64,000 nucleotides of DNA from Prado023 sp963700395 (GCA_963700395.1 CAVOXI010000003.1:186001-250000), one strand, 5' to 3'. Positions 10,326 to 19,524 are shown, counted from the first letter of the stretch. The notes: generated from the sequence alone by a model not told the origin. Translations and numbers: made by a program.

Positions 10326-12014
10326 CTACAGCCCGAGCTCCCCCAACTTGGGCAGTGCCGCCCGCGCCGCCGCCTTCGCAGCGGCCGCATCGACCGCGTC
10401 GCTGGCTGCGGCCGCGGCTGCCTTGCACTCGTCGAGCGTGTGGGCGGCCAGGGCCGCGCGCACGCCGGGCAGGGACCCGGACGACATCGACAGGGTGTTG
10501 ACGCCCAGGCCGACGAGGACGCATCCCAGTGCCGGATCGGAGGCCGCCTCGCCGCAGACACCCGTGGGGATGCCGTTGGCCAGCCCGCCCTTGACCGTCG
10601 CCGCGACCAGGTCGAGGATCGCCGGCTGCCACGCGTCCTGCAGCCGTGCCACGGATCCGATCTGGCGATCGGCCGCGAACGTGTACTGCGTCAGGTCGTT
10701 GCTGCCGATGGAGAAGAACTCCGCCACCTGGCCAAGGTGCCGGGACCGCAGCGCGGCGGCCGGGATCTCGACCATCGTGCCGATCTTGGCCTTGAGTCCG
10801 GCCTTCTTGCAGGCCTCGCGGAACCAGGTCGCCTCGTACACGTCGGCGATCATCGGCGCCATCACCCAGAGCTCGGCGTCGAGCCCCTCTGCCGCGCGCG
10901 CGAGCGCGTGCAGCTGGGTGTGCATGATGTCCGGCGCCTGCATGCAGATGCGCAGGCCACGCACGCCCATGGCGGGATTGGGCTCCTCGCCGAACGGCAG
11001 GAAGGGCAACGGCTTGTCGGCGCCGGCGTCCAGCGTGCGGACGACGACCTTCTTGCCCGGGAACGCCTCGAGCACCGCCCGGTACAGGCCGTACTGCTCG
11101 TCCTCGCTGGGGGCATCCGTGCGATCCAGGAACAGCAGCTCGCTGCGGAACAGCCCCACACCCTCGGCGCCGTTGGCCAGGGCACCGGCGACGTCCTCCT
11201 GACCGCCGATGTTGGCCAGGAGCGGCACCGAGTGCCCGTCGCTGGTCGCACCCGGGGCGTTGCCCACGGCGGCCAGGGCAGCGCGCCGCTTCTCGTCGCG
11301 ACCGGCGAGCTCGGCGACCATCTCCTTCGGCGGGTCGATGACGACCTTGCCGGAGGACCCGTCCACCATCACGTAGGTGCCCGGTGCGAGCTCGCGCACG
11401 CCCGGGCAGCCGACCACGGCGGGGATGCCGAGGTTGCGCGCCAGGATGGAGGTGTGCGAGGTCGGACCGCCCTCCTGGGTGGCGAAGGCCAGCACCATCG
11501 ACTTGTCGATGAGCGCAGTGTCGGCCGGGGCCAGGTCCATCGCGACCAGGATGCTGGGCTCCCGGAGCTCGGGGATGCCGGGCGCCGGCACGTCGAGCAG
11601 CAGGGCGACGGTCCTGTTGCGGATGTCGTCGAGGTCGGTCACGCGCGCGGCGAAGTACTCGCCGAGCGTGAGCAGCACCTCGCGGGTGGCGCCGAACGCG
11701 TCGTAGGCGGCCCGGGCGGCGTTCGAGCCACCGTCGGTGCGCTGCTTGATGCCGACGGCGAGGTCGGGATCGCGCGCCATCATGGCCTGGGCCTCGAGGA
11801 CGTGCTGCGCCTCCCCGCCGGCCCGCTGGCCGCGGTCCTCGAGGTCTGCGGCGACGTCCTCCAGCGCCTTGGCGGCCGCCGCGTACTCCTGCTCGGGGGT
11901 CCCCGCCCCCGGGCCCTGCTTGGGCTCGGGTACGGAGTCCACCACGCGCACGACTGGTCCGGCTCCCACGCCGGGGCTCACCCCGACCCCCGTGAGGGTC
12001 GTGAGATCAGGCAT
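10326..12014 (-). CDS. ptsI: phosphoenolpyruvate-protein phosphotransferase (enzyme I)
   Basis: A 562-residue general PTS enzyme I that transfers phosphate from PEP to HPr. The active-site His lies in GGPTSHTSILARN. The PEP-binding domain shows GVGLFRSELLFLDR, MGVRGLRICMQAPDI and FSIGSNDLTQYTFAADR. Length is typical. The ATG at 12014 overlaps the last eight bases of ptsH (12007-12014), indicating coupling. The longer open frame extending to 12164 is an artefact. It belongs to a minus-strand cluster encoding EIIB, EIIA, HPr, EI and EIIC in that order. Confidence 0.96.
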   Translation of the reverse strand: MPDLTTLTGVGVSPGVGAGPVVRVVDSVPEPKQGPGAGTPEQEYAAAAKALEDVAADLEDRGQRAGGEAQHVLEAQAMMARDPDLAVGIKQRTDGGSNAARAAYDAFGATREVLLTLGEYFAARVTDLDDIRNRTVALLLDVPAPGIPELREPSILVAMDLAPADTALIDKSMVLAFATQEGGPTSHTSILARNLGIPAVVGCPGVRELAPGTYVMVDGSSGKVVIDPPKEMVAELAGRDEKRRAALAAVGNAPGATSDGHSVPLLANIGGQEDVAGALANGAEGVGLFRSELLFLDRTDAPSEDEQYGLYRAVLEAFPGKKVVVRTLDAGADKPLPFLPFGEEPNPAMGVRGLRICMQAPDIMHTQLHALARAAEGLDAELWVMAPMIADVYEATWFREACKKAGLKAKIGTMVEIPAAALRSRHLGQVAEFFSIGSNDLTQYTFAADRQIGSVARLQDAWQPAILDLVAATVKGGLANGIPTGVCGEAASDPALGCVLVGLGVNTLSMSSGSLPGVRAALAAHTLDECKAAAAAASDAVDAAAAKAAARAALPKLGELGL

Positions 12015-12279
12015 GGCCACCCTCAGGGGTCTCGAGGATCTCCTTGAGACCGGCCAGCAGCTCGTCGGCGCCATCGCCCTCGGCGGTGACGACCATCTCC
12101 TCGCCGGCCTTCGCGCCCAGGCCCATGACGCCCAGGATGCTCTTGGCGTTGACGCCGGGCTCACCCGGACGACCGATCGTCACGTCGCAGGCCGACTTGG
12201 CGGCCGCTCCGACGAAGAGTGCCGCGGGACGGGCGTGCAGCCCGACTCCGGGGGGCAGGACAACGGTGATTTCAGCCAC
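12007..12279 (-). CDS. ptsH: phosphocarrier protein HPr
   Basis: A 90-residue HPr. The phosphorylated His is in VGLHARPAALFV. A second conserved segment, VNAKSILGVMGLGA, carries the Ser that HPr kinases modify in other phyla; whether it is modified here is unknown. GTG start at 12279 with GAGAGG about ten bases upstream. Its end overlaps ptsI by eight bases. It relays phosphate from enzyme I to the EIIA encoded just upstream. Confidence 0.96.
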   Translation of the reverse strand: MAEITVVLPPGVGLHARPAALFVGAAAKSACDVTIGRPGEPGVNAKSILGVMGLGAKAGEEMVVTAEGDGADELLAGLKEILETPEGGHA

Positions 12280-12351
12280 GATCTAACACCTCTCAGTTGA
12301 TTCTCTGTCGGCAACCCTCGCGGGCAGTTGTTCGGTTGGTGTGCGTCCGGT

Positions 12352-12804
12352 TCAGGCGATCTCGAAGACGGGCGTGCCCGCCTCGACCTCGGTGCCGTCG
12401 GGGACGAGCTGGGTGATCTGGCCGGCCTCGGCCTGGATCGCGATCAGCGGGGTGATGACCGGGAGGCCACCTGCCTCGATGACGGAGGGATCCCATTCGA
12501 TGACCGCCTCGCCAGCCACGACCGTGTCGCCCTTGGCCTTGAGCAGCGTGAAGCCCTCGCCGTTGAGCTGGACGGTCTCCAGGCCCAGGTGGACCAGGAT
12601 CGAGTAGCCGTCAGCCTCGATGCCCATGGCATGCGGGAACAGGCTGGCGATGGTGCCGGAGATCGGCGCCACGGCGACGACTGGGCTGCGCGGAGGGTCG
12701 ATCGCGAGGCCGGGGCCGAGCATCGCCTCGGCGAACATGGGATCGGGGACCTCGGTGAGGTTCGCGACCCGTCCGGGCATGGGGGACAGGACCTGCAGTG
12801 CCAC
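12352..12804 (-). CDS. PTS glucose-type EIIA
   Basis: A 150-residue EIIA of the Glc (Crr) family. It begins with the usual SPMPGRVANLTEVPDPMF and SPVVAVAPISGTIASLFP motifs; the second family His is in HAMGIEADGYSILVHLGLETV, and LNGEGF follows the active-site His in VHLG. It accepts phosphate from HPr and passes it to EIIB. The start is GTG at 12804 with GGGAG at 12811-12815. It is separate from EIIB and EIIC rather than fused, and lies 35 bases downstream of the EIIB gene. Confidence 0.94.
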   Translation of the reverse strand: MALQVLSPMPGRVANLTEVPDPMFAEAMLGPGLAIDPPRSPVVAVAPISGTIASLFPHAMGIEADGYSILVHLGLETVQLNGEGFTLLKAKGDTVVAGEAVIEWDPSVIEAGGLPVITPLIAIQAEAGQITQLVPDGTEVEAGTPVFEIA

Positions 12805-12839
12805 GTTGATGCTCCCTTATTCGGTGATGTCGTAGATGT

Positions 12840-13073
12840 CTATTCGATGATGTCGTTGATGTCCATGGCCAGGCCGTCGGCCTCGCCACCCACGATGACC
12901 TGGAGGACCGAACCGGCGGACAGCACGCCGAACGCACCGGCGGCCTTGAGCGCCTTCTCGTTGACGAGAGCCGGATCGTTGACCACTGTGCGCAGGCGTG
13001 TCGCGCAGGCCTCGATCTCCTCGATGTTGTCCGCGCCACCCAGGGCCTCGATGATGTCCTCAGCCTTGCCCAT
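12840..13073 (-). CDS. PTS EIIB, free-standing (GlcNAc/glucose family)
   Basis: A 77-residue single-domain EIIB. The phosphocysteine lies in EEIEACATRLRTVV, and GSVLQVIVGGEADGLA near the C-terminus is family-typical. Stand-alone EIIB proteins of this size are known in Streptomyces (NagF type, working with a single-domain EIIC), which supports a GlcNAc-type system here. ATG 13073 has GGAGGA four bases upstream. It is the first gene of the cluster, so the promoter is probably in the 96 bases before it; I could not identify convincing -10/-35 boxes. Confidence 0.92.
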   Translation of the reverse strand: MGKAEDIIEALGGADNIEEIEACATRLRTVVNDPALVNEKALKAAGAFGVLSAGSVLQVIVGGEADGLAMDINDIIE

Positions 13074-13169
13074 GCTTCCTCCGATTCTGTGTGGGGCTTC
13101 CGCGCCCCGGCGTTAGGCCAGTCTGCCCCCTTCGCCGACCCCATGTCCTGACAAGGGCGCGCCCCAGCA

Positions 13170-14198
13170 TCACCGCCCGGAGGTGGCCAGCAGCTGGTCG
13201 ATCGCACCGTGCACCTCGACGCCCGCGCACTGCCCAACGCCCTCGAATCGGGTCCGACCGGCGGCGTCGGAGAGCCGGATCTCGACCGTCCCGTCCAGCG
13301 TCTCGGCCACCCGCTGGTGCATCTCGGTGCGCACGGGCGAGTGCAGCAGGCCGGTGGTGCGTCCGCCGATGTCGGCGGTCAGGTCGAGTCGATCGCCATC
13401 CGGGGACCTCAGCGACCACCGCACCGCCTTGTCGTCCACGGCCAGGTCGAGCGTGCGTGCGCGGGTGTAGCTGGTGAACCGGTGCAGCCCGGCGTCCGGG
13501 CCCTCCGGCAGGTGCAGGGCGACGAGGTCGCCGCGGAAGGCCGCCCTCCGCCAGGGGATGAGGGCCGTGGAGGCGACAAGGCTGACTCCGAGCTCCTCGA
13601 AGTGGTTGGACTGCATCCAGACGTAGGCCTTGGGGAAGGCCGTGCCCCAGTCCTTCTCCAGGTAGCCCCGACCTCCGGCGAGGTCCACCCGACCCCCACC
13701 CGTGTCGACCCAGCCGGCCAGGGCGTGGTCGAGGCTGACCACTGCGTGGTAGCACTCCATCGTCGGCACCCACGCGTACCAGCCCATCGCACCCGGCTCC
13801 CGGACGGTCACCGGCCACTGCGCCCCCGGTCCGAACCGCACCTCCGCAGAGAGGCCGGGCACGTCCAGCACGATCCCGTCCGCACTGAACCGGTTGGCCC
13901 CGACGCGCACGTCGAACCTGCGGGGATCCGCGCGGAAGTCGGACAGCGGGAACCGGTGGTAGGCGGTGCTCCCGGTCATGCCGTCCAGCACCTGGATGAA
14001 GGCCTCGGCGATCGATCCGTCCTCCGAGATGAACATCCCGGGGATGACCGCCAGTCTCGTGGAGCGGTCCGCGTCGACGAGCTTGACGTACCACCCCTCG
14101 AAGAACGACCGGCCCCTCCCACGGCCCTGGGCATGGGCGCGCAGGACGCCCGTGCCGTGGAAGCCGGCAGGGCTCAGGACCGACGTGGGACGCAGCAT
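13170..14198 (-). CDS. tocopherol cyclase-like protein
   Basis: A 342-residue protein resembling the plant/cyanobacterial tocopherol cyclase family: SFFEGWYVKLVDAD near the N-terminus, GRGYLEKDWGTAFPKAYVWMQSNHF in the middle (the strongly conserved EKDWG...W-x-Q-SNHF block) and a beta-rich C-terminus. There is no sign of tocopherol biosynthesis genes nearby, and family members in heterotrophic bacteria have no established reaction, so the name describes homology only. Start ATG 14198 chosen for the purine-rich GGTGGGGTGGGGGG before it; the frame is open to 14231. It is divergent from the second pnt operon. Confidence 0.8.
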   Translation of the reverse strand: MLRPTSVLSPAGFHGTGVLRAHAQGRGRGRSFFEGWYVKLVDADRSTRLAVIPGMFISEDGSIAEAFIQVLDGMTGSTAYHRFPLSDFRADPRRFDVRVGANRFSADGIVLDVPGLSAEVRFGPGAQWPVTVREPGAMGWYAWVPTMECYHAVVSLDHALAGWVDTGGGRVDLAGGRGYLEKDWGTAFPKAYVWMQSNHFEELGVSLVASTALIPWRRAAFRGDLVALHLPEGPDAGLHRFTSYTRARTLDLAVDDKAVRWSLRSPDGDRLDLTADIGGRTTGLLHSPVRTEMHQRVAETLDGTVEIRLSDAAGRTRFEGVGQCAGVEVHGAIDQLLATSGR

Positions 14199-14282
14199 CC
14201 CCCCACCCCACCAGCACTCGGCCCGGGGCACAACCGGGGGCGCGGGGGCACCCGGTCGGGTGCACGCCGAGTGGGGCGGAGC

Positions 14283-14306
14283 ACCCGGTGACGACCATCA
14301 CCGGGT
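14283..14306. promoter_or_regulatory. perfect 9-bp inverted repeat between divergent genes
   Basis: ACCCGGTGA (14283-14291) and TCACCGGGT (14298-14306) are separated by CGACCA. The element lies in the divergent region between the cyclase-like gene and pntAA, where an operator would be expected. Confidence 0.45.
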
Positions 14307-14394
14307 CCGGGGCGGGTGGGAACGAGACATAGGCTTGCCTCCTACGAGAGGACGCCCGGGGGTGCGCAGGCATCAGGGCGCAGGAGGTGAACCC

Positions 14395-15601
14395 GTGAAG
14401 GTTCTCGTGCCGGCGGAGTCGCGGCCCGGCGAGAATCGCGTGGCACTGGTCCCCGAGTCGATCGGACGCCTGACGGCCCTCGGCCTGACTGTCGCCGTCC
14501 AGACCGGCGCGGGGCTGCGCAGCAACGCCACTGACGACGAGTACCGGCGGGCCGGCGCCGAGGTGATCGGCACCGAGCATGTGGCCGCGGCCCTCGGCGT
14601 CACCGACGTGGTCGCCACCGTCCGGCCGTTGCACCCCAAGGCCGTCGAGCTGCTCAAGCAGGACGCGATCACCGTCTCCTTCCTCCAACCGGTGACTGAC
14701 CTGTCCACCGTGGTGGCGGCGGCCAACGCGGGGGCCACGGCGCTGTCCTTCGACCTCGTCCCGCGCATCTCGAGGGCCCAGTCGATGGACGCCCTGACCT
14801 CCCAGTCCCTGGTGTCGGGCTACCTGGGCGCGCTGGTCGGCGCGACCCGCCTGCCCAAGTTCTTCCCGATGTTCATGACCGCGGCCGGGACCATCCCACC
14901 CGCGAAGGTCCTCGTCCTGGGCACGGGCGTGGCCGGGCTGCAGGCCATGGCGACCGCGAGGCGGCTCGGCGCCGTCGTCTCGGCCCACGACGTCCGCCCG
15001 TCGAGCGCCGAGGAGGTCAGGTCGATGGGGGCCACGTTCCTCGAACTGGACCTCGACACCGCCGAGGGCACCGGCGGCTACGCCACGGAGCTGGCTGCCG
15101 ACCGGGCTGCCCGGCAGATGGAGCTGCTGGCGCCACACGTGGCCGACTGCGACGTCCTGATCACCACGGCCGCCATCCCCGGGCGCCCGGCCCCGCGGCT
15201 GGTCAGCGCCGAGATGGTTGCGGCGATGCGACCCGGCTCGGTCGTCGTGGACCTGGCGGCGGAATCCGGCGGCAACGTGGAGGGCTCCCAGCCGGGTGCC
15301 GAGGTGCAGGTCGGCGGCACCCTCGTGTGGGGCGCAGCAGACGTGCCCAGCCAGTTGCCGGTGCACGCCTCGACAGCTGTACTCAGCCAATGTCGTGGCG
15401 CTGCTGACCCTGATCACCCACGACGGGGTCGTCGATGCCGACCTGGCCGACGAGGTCATCGACGCGTGCGCCGTGGTCCACCGCGGGACGGTGCGCAATG
15501 CCGCCGCCGCCGGCGCCCTCGGCCTCGATGTCGCTGCAGCCACGCTGCCGGAGGAGCCGGCAGCCGCCGAGGAACCCGTGGCGCTGGAGGAGGACGCCTG
15601 A
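14395..15601 (+). CDS. pntAA: NAD(P) transhydrogenase subunit alpha part 1 (NAD-binding), frameshifted
   Basis: NAD(H)-binding domain I of the three-subunit transhydrogenase, about 400 residues. It begins LVPAESRPGENRVALVPESI and contains SGYLGALVGATRLPKFFPMF and the nucleotide-binding VLGTGVAGLQAMATARRLGA. GTG start at 14395 with CAGGAGGTGAACCC before it. After LPVHAS the expected QLYSANVVALL continuation is found only one base further on: a single extra A at 15373 breaks the frame, and the rest (to the stop 15599-15601) reads correctly in the other frame. Without correction the chain runs out of frame into pntAB. The stop overlaps the pntAB start by one base (TGATG). Sequencing error or a very recent mutation is more likely than decay. 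Confidence 0.9.
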
Positions 15602-15969
15602 TGGAGGGCATGGCGTTGCTCACGATCTTCGTCCTGAGCATCTTCGTCGGCTTCGTGGTCATCGCCAGGGTGTCCTCGGTGCTGCACACCCCGCTGATGT
15701 CCGGAGCCAATGCGATCCACGGCATCGTCCTGATCGGCGCGATCACGGTCGCCGGTTCCGCGGACAACGACAGCCAGTTCTGGTTGGCCATCGTGGCGGT
15801 GCTGCTCGCGTCCATGAACCTGGTGGGCGGCTTCGTGGCGACCGACCGGATGCTGGAGATGTTCGGCGGCGGCTCCAAGCGGCTGGACGCCCGTGGCACG
15901 CCGAACGTTCCTGGCGGGCCCAACGCCCCCGGCACGCCGAACGTCCCCGACCCGGAGCCCGGGCGGTGA
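15601..15969 (+). CDS. pntAB: NAD(P) transhydrogenase subunit alpha part 2 (membrane)
   Basis: A 122-residue protein with three hydrophobic helices and the signature SSVLHTPLMSGANAIHGIV, matching the short PntAB of Rhodospirillum-type enzymes. The last ~25 residues are a Pro/Asn/Gly-rich tail with repeated GTPNVP and GGPNAPG units, not found in the family core. ATG at 15601 overlaps the pntAA stop; its own stop overlaps the GTG of pntB, so all three genes are coupled. Confidence 0.93.
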   Translation: MEGMALLTIFVLSIFVGFVVIARVSSVLHTPLMSGANAIHGIVLIGAITVAGSADNDSQFWLAIVAVLLASMNLVGGFVATDRMLEMFGGGSKRLDARGTPNVPGGPNAPGTPNVPDPEPGR

Positions 15970-17348
15970 GCGGGACCCCCACGTGGGTGGCCCTGGCGTA
16001 CCTGCTCGCCGCCGTCTGCTTCATCCTCGCCCTCAAGGGACTGTCCTCGCCGAGGACTGCCCGCCGGGGCAACCTGATCGGTGCCCTCGGCGCGGCCCTG
16101 GCCACCGTCACCGTGCTCCTGTCCGGGATCGAGCTGGACCGGGTCGGGATCATCCTCGCGGCAGTCGTGGTCGGCTCAGCGGTCGGCGCGCTGGCCGCGC
16201 GGCGGGTCAGGATGACCCAGATGCCGCAGCTCGTCGCGCTGCTCAACGGTGTCGGCGGGGGGGCCGCCGGCCTCGTGGCCATCACCGAGTGGCTGCACAC
16301 CCCGGACATGTCCGGGTTCACGCTGTTCGCGACTGCGCTCACCATCCTGATCGGATCGGTGTCCTTCACGGGGTCGATCGTGACGTCCGGCAGGCTCCAG
16401 GAGCTGATGACCACGCGGCCCGTGGTCCTGCCGGGCGCTCGGTACGCCACGATCGGCGTGGCGGTCGCGACCCTGGCTGCGGCCGCCTGGATGATCACGG
16501 CCCCGAGCTCGGCCGCCCTCTTCGTGCTGACGATCCTCTCGTCGGTCCTCGGCGTCGTGTTCGTGCTGCCAGTCGGGGGCGCGGACGTGCCGATCGTGAT
16601 CTCGCTGCTCATCGCCCTCACCGGCCTGGCCGTTGCCGCCTCCGGCTTCGTCCTGGACAACGTCCTGCTGATCATCGCCGGCACGCTCGTGGGCGCCTCG
16701 GGAACGCTGCTGACCCGGATGATGGCCCACGCCATGGGCCGCCCACTGACCAGCATCCTCTTCGGGGCGTTCACGGCCCGGACCCTGACCGCGCGGGCGG
16801 GTGACGCGGGGGACCGCCCGGTCCGCACCTGCTCGCCCGACGATGTCGCGATCATGCTCGGGTACGCGCGCAAGGTGATCCTCGTCCCCGGCTACGGCCT
16901 GGCAGTGGCGCAGGGGCAGCACGCCCTGCGCGAGCTCGCCGACATCCTCACCGACCGGGGCATCGAGGTCATGTACGCGATCCATCCGGTGGCCGGGCGC
17001 ATGCCGGGGCACATGAACGTCCTGCTGGCGGAGGCGAACGTGCCCTACGAGCAGCTCAAGGAGATGGACGAGGTCAACCCGGAGTTCGCCTCCGCGGACG
17101 TGGCCCTCGTCGTCGGCGCCAACGACGTGGTCAACCCCGCCGCACGCGGGGACCGGACCGCCCCGATCTACGGGATGCCCATCCTCAACGTGGACCAGGC
17201 CGCCCAGGTGGTGTTCCTGAAGCGGTCCATGCGCCCCGGCTTCGCCGGCATCGACAACGAGCTGCTCCTCGACCCGAGGACGCAGCTGCTGTTCGGTGAT
17301 GCCAAGGACTCCCTGACCAAGGTCGTGGGAGCCGTCGCGCACGTCTGA
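15966..17348 (+). CDS. pntB: NAD(P) transhydrogenase subunit beta, second copy
   Basis: A 460-residue PntB paralogue with a membrane part of about nine helices and an NADP-binding C-terminal domain containing ILVPGYGLAVAQGQHAL, AIHPVAGRMPGHMNVLLAEA, DVALVVGANDVVNPAA and FGDAKDSLTKVV. The start is GTG 15966, overlapping the pntAB stop (GTGA). It differs at many positions from the copy at 405-1850, and the operon has a different subunit layout, so the two look like separately acquired enzymes rather than a recent duplication. Between residues 265 and 290 it carries a short Arg/Asp-rich linker before domain III. Confidence 0.95.
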   Translation: MSGTPTWVALAYLLAAVCFILALKGLSSPRTARRGNLIGALGAALATVTVLLSGIELDRVGIILAAVVVGSAVGALAARRVRMTQMPQLVALLNGVGGGAAGLVAITEWLHTPDMSGFTLFATALTILIGSVSFTGSIVTSGRLQELMTTRPVVLPGARYATIGVAVATLAAAAWMITAPSSAALFVLTILSSVLGVVFVLPVGGADVPIVISLLIALTGLAVAASGFVLDNVLLIIAGTLVGASGTLLTRMMAHAMGRPLTSILFGAFTARTLTARAGDAGDRPVRTCSPDDVAIMLGYARKVILVPGYGLAVAQGQHALRELADILTDRGIEVMYAIHPVAGRMPGHMNVLLAEANVPYEQLKEMDEVNPEFASADVALVVGANDVVNPAARGDRTAPIYGMPILNVDQAAQVVFLKRSMRPGFAGIDNELLLDPRTQLLFGDAKDSLTKVVGAVAHV

Positions 17349-17368
17349 GGCGGTGGCAGACTCGGCCC

Positions 17369-17833
17369 GTGAGGTCATCGGCGCAGGACGAGCGGGCCAT
17401 GCGCCGCGCGCTGGCGGCGGCGGGTCGGGCGCTCGGGACGGGCGACGTCCCGGTCGGTGCGGTGGTGCTGGACTCGCACGGTGCCGTGATCGGCGAGGGG
17501 GTCAACCGCCGGGAGGCCGACGCCGATCCGACCGCCCACGCCGAGGTGCTGGCCCTGCGCGCCGCTGCCCGGTCGCTGGGCCAGTGGCGGCTCGACGGAT
17601 GCTCCCTGGTCGTCACCCTCGAGCCCTGCACGATGTGCGCGGGCGCGATCGTCCTGTCGCGCGTGGACCGGGTGGTGTTCGGCGCGTACGACCCCAAGGC
17701 AGGTGCGGTGGGGTCCCTCTGGGACGTGGTGCGCGACCCACGGCTGAACCACCGCCCCGAGGTCGTGGCCGGGGTGCTGGCCGAGGAGTGCGCGGCGGTC
17801 CTAAGGGAGTTCTTCGCCACCCATCGCGGCTGA
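17369..17833 (+). CDS. tadA: tRNA-specific adenosine deaminase TadA
   Basis: A 154-residue cytidine/deoxycytidylate deaminase-fold protein that converts A34 to inosine in tRNA-Arg(ACG). Zinc ligands and the proton-shuttle Glu are in PTAHAEVLALRAAA and LEPCTMCAGAIVLSRV. The N-terminal MRRALAAAGRALGTGDVPVGAV is family-typical. The start is GTG 17369 (ATG 17399 would also retain the domain). It lies 20 bases after pntB, so it may share that transcript. Deaminases of this group can act on guanine or cytosine, but TadA is the best fit. Confidence 0.9.
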   Translation: MRSSAQDERAMRRALAAAGRALGTGDVPVGAVVLDSHGAVIGEGVNRREADADPTAHAEVLALRAAARSLGQWRLDGCSLVVTLEPCTMCAGAIVLSRVDRVVFGAYDPKAGAVGSLWDVVRDPRLNHRPEVVAGVLAEECAAVLREFFATHRG

Positions 17834-17903
17834 CCCCACGCCGCCGGCCCACTGCGGCTCGCCGGTGCCGGGGCGCCCCCGCCGCGCGTCTAGGCTGGCG
17901 GCC

Positions 17904-18542
17904 ATGCGCACCATGCTCGCCGACCACCCGCTGGTCGCCCACAAGCTGACCACCCTGCGCGACGAGCGCACCGACTCCCCCACGTTCCGTCGCCTCGTCG
18001 ACGAGCTGGTGACGCTCCTGGCCTACGAGGCCACGCGCGACATCCGGGTCGCGGAGGTGGCGATCACCACGCCGGTCGGCCCGGCCACCGGGTACCGCAT
18101 GGCCCAGCCACGTCCGGTCGTGATCCCGATCCTGCGGGCAGGCCTCGGGATGCTGGAGGGGATGACCAGGCTGCTGCCGACCGCCGAGATCGGCTTCCTC
18201 GGGATGATCCGCGACGAGGTCACCCTCGAGGCCTCCACCTACGCCGACCGGCTGCCCATGGACCTGTCCGGGCGGCAGGTGTTCCTGCTCGACCCGATGC
18301 TGGCCACCGGGGGGACGCTGATCATGGCCATCGACCTGGTGCTCTCCCGCGGCGCCAGCGACGTGACGGCGATCTGCATCCTCGCGGCGCCGGAGGGGAT
18401 CGACGCCGTCGATGCGGCGGTCGCCGACCGGATTCCCTCGATCACGCTGGTCACTGCCGCGATCGACGAGCGGCTCAACGAACGCGGGTACATCGTGCCC
18501 GGGCTCGGCGACGCCGGGGACCGCCTGTACGGCGTCGTCTGA
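17904..18542 (+). CDS. upp: uracil phosphoribosyltransferase
   Basis: A 212-residue pyrimidine salvage enzyme (uracil + PRPP gives UMP). Motifs: ADHPLVAHKLTTLRDERT at the N-terminus, VIPILRAGLGMLEG, the PRPP loop LLDPMLATGGTLIMAI and the uracil-binding end YIVPGLGDAGDRLYG. ATG 17904; normal length. It lies 70 bases after tadA on the same strand and 34 bases before the convergent LD-carboxypeptidase gene. Confidence 0.96.
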   Translation: MRTMLADHPLVAHKLTTLRDERTDSPTFRRLVDELVTLLAYEATRDIRVAEVAITTPVGPATGYRMAQPRPVVIPILRAGLGMLEGMTRLLPTAEIGFLGMIRDEVTLEASTYADRLPMDLSGRQVFLLDPMLATGGTLIMAIDLVLSRGASDVTAICILAAPEGIDAVDAAVADRIPSITLVTAAIDERLNERGYIVPGLGDAGDRLYGVV

Positions 18543-18576
18543 GGCCACGCACGCGGCCACCTGCCGCGTGCGGGAA

Positions 18577-19524
18577 CTACGCGGTCCCGTCCGGATCGTC
18601 GGACACCAGGTCGCCCACCAGTCCGTACACCCAGGGCTCGTTGTTCGCGTCGTGCCCGACGGGGACGCCCACGACGATCGGGACGTCGAAGTCCATCAGG
18701 CGTTGCTCCATGAAGCTCTCCGCGTGCTGGTCGCGCTCCCCCACGGCGGCGCTGAACGATCCGAGCGCGAACGCCTGGACACCCATCAGCCCGCCTGACA
18801 GCTGGAGCTGCGTGATCATCCGGTCGAGGCGGTAGACCGGCTCCCCCACGTCCTCGAGCACCATGATCGCCTCATGCGAGCGCAGGGCGTGCTGCGTGCC
18901 GGCCAGCGATGCCAGCATCGCGAGGTTGCCTCCGACGAACGGTCCCCGGACCGACCGTCGCGGCCCCGCGACATGGTCCACCCGGGCCCGGAACCCCGAG
19001 CCGTCCTGCAACAGGGCCCTGACCCGCTCAAGGCCCGCCGGTGCCACGAGATCCCCCAGAGCGGTGATGACCGGGGCGTGGATGCCCATGAGGCCCAGCG
19101 CCGCCGGATGGGCGAGGTCGTCGGTCAGGCGGTGCTCCCGGTACAGGGCGGCGAGGAAGGCCGTCGCGTCGGAGAAGCCGAGAAGCGGCCGGTTGGGCAC
19201 CGCCGCAGGGTCGCGCGTGAGGCGGATCAGGTCATCGAGGAGGTGCATCGCGCCGAAGCCCCCGCGGGCGAACCAGATGGCCTCGAGCTCAGGGTCGGTC
19301 ATGGCCCATCGCAGGTCCTCCAGGCGCTGCTCCGCCGTCCCGGCGGTGTGACCTGCAACCGCGAGGACGTGCTTGCCCACCAGCGGCCGGTAGCCCCAGC
19401 CGCGCAGCACGTCGAGGCCGCGCCCGAGCCGCGCCGGCAGGACCGGGCCGGACGGGGCGATGACCGCGATCCGGGCACCGGGTGCGAGCAGCGGGCCGGC
19501 AAGGTCGGGCTGGCTCAGGAGCAT
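18577..19524 (-). CDS. LD-carboxypeptidase (S66 family)
   Basis: A 315-residue serine peptidase of the muramoyltetrapeptide carboxypeptidase family (LdcA), which trims the terminal D-Ala from cytoplasmic murein tetrapeptide during recycling. The nucleophile is Ser118 in LLGFSDATAF; the family Glu is in MVLEDVGEPVYRLDR and the His in GVPVGHDANNEPW. The N-terminal domain has IAVIAPSGPV. No signal peptide, in keeping with a cytoplasmic recycling enzyme. Some S66 members instead cleave microcin C-type compounds, so the substrate is not certain. Confidence 0.9.
   Translation of the reverse strand: MLLSQPDLAGPLLAPGARIAVIAPSGPVLPARLGRGLDVLRGWGYRPLVGKHVLAVAGHTAGTAEQRLEDLRWAMTDPELEAIWFARGGFGAMHLLDDLIRLTRDPAAVPNRPLLGFSDATAFLAALYREHRLTDDLAHPAALGLMGIHAPVITALGDLVAPAGLERVRALLQDGSGFRARVDHVAGPRRSVRGPFVGGNLAMLASLAGTQHALRSHEAIMVLEDVGEPVYRLDRMITQLQLSGGLMGVQAFALGSFSAAVGERDQHAESFMEQRLMDFDVPIVVGVPVGHDANNEPWVYGLVGDLVSDDPDGTA

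Noticed and set aside
13170..14198. Annotating the cyclase-like gene as a true tocopherol cyclase
   Set aside because: No tocopherol pathway genes nearby; homology to the family does not establish the reaction.
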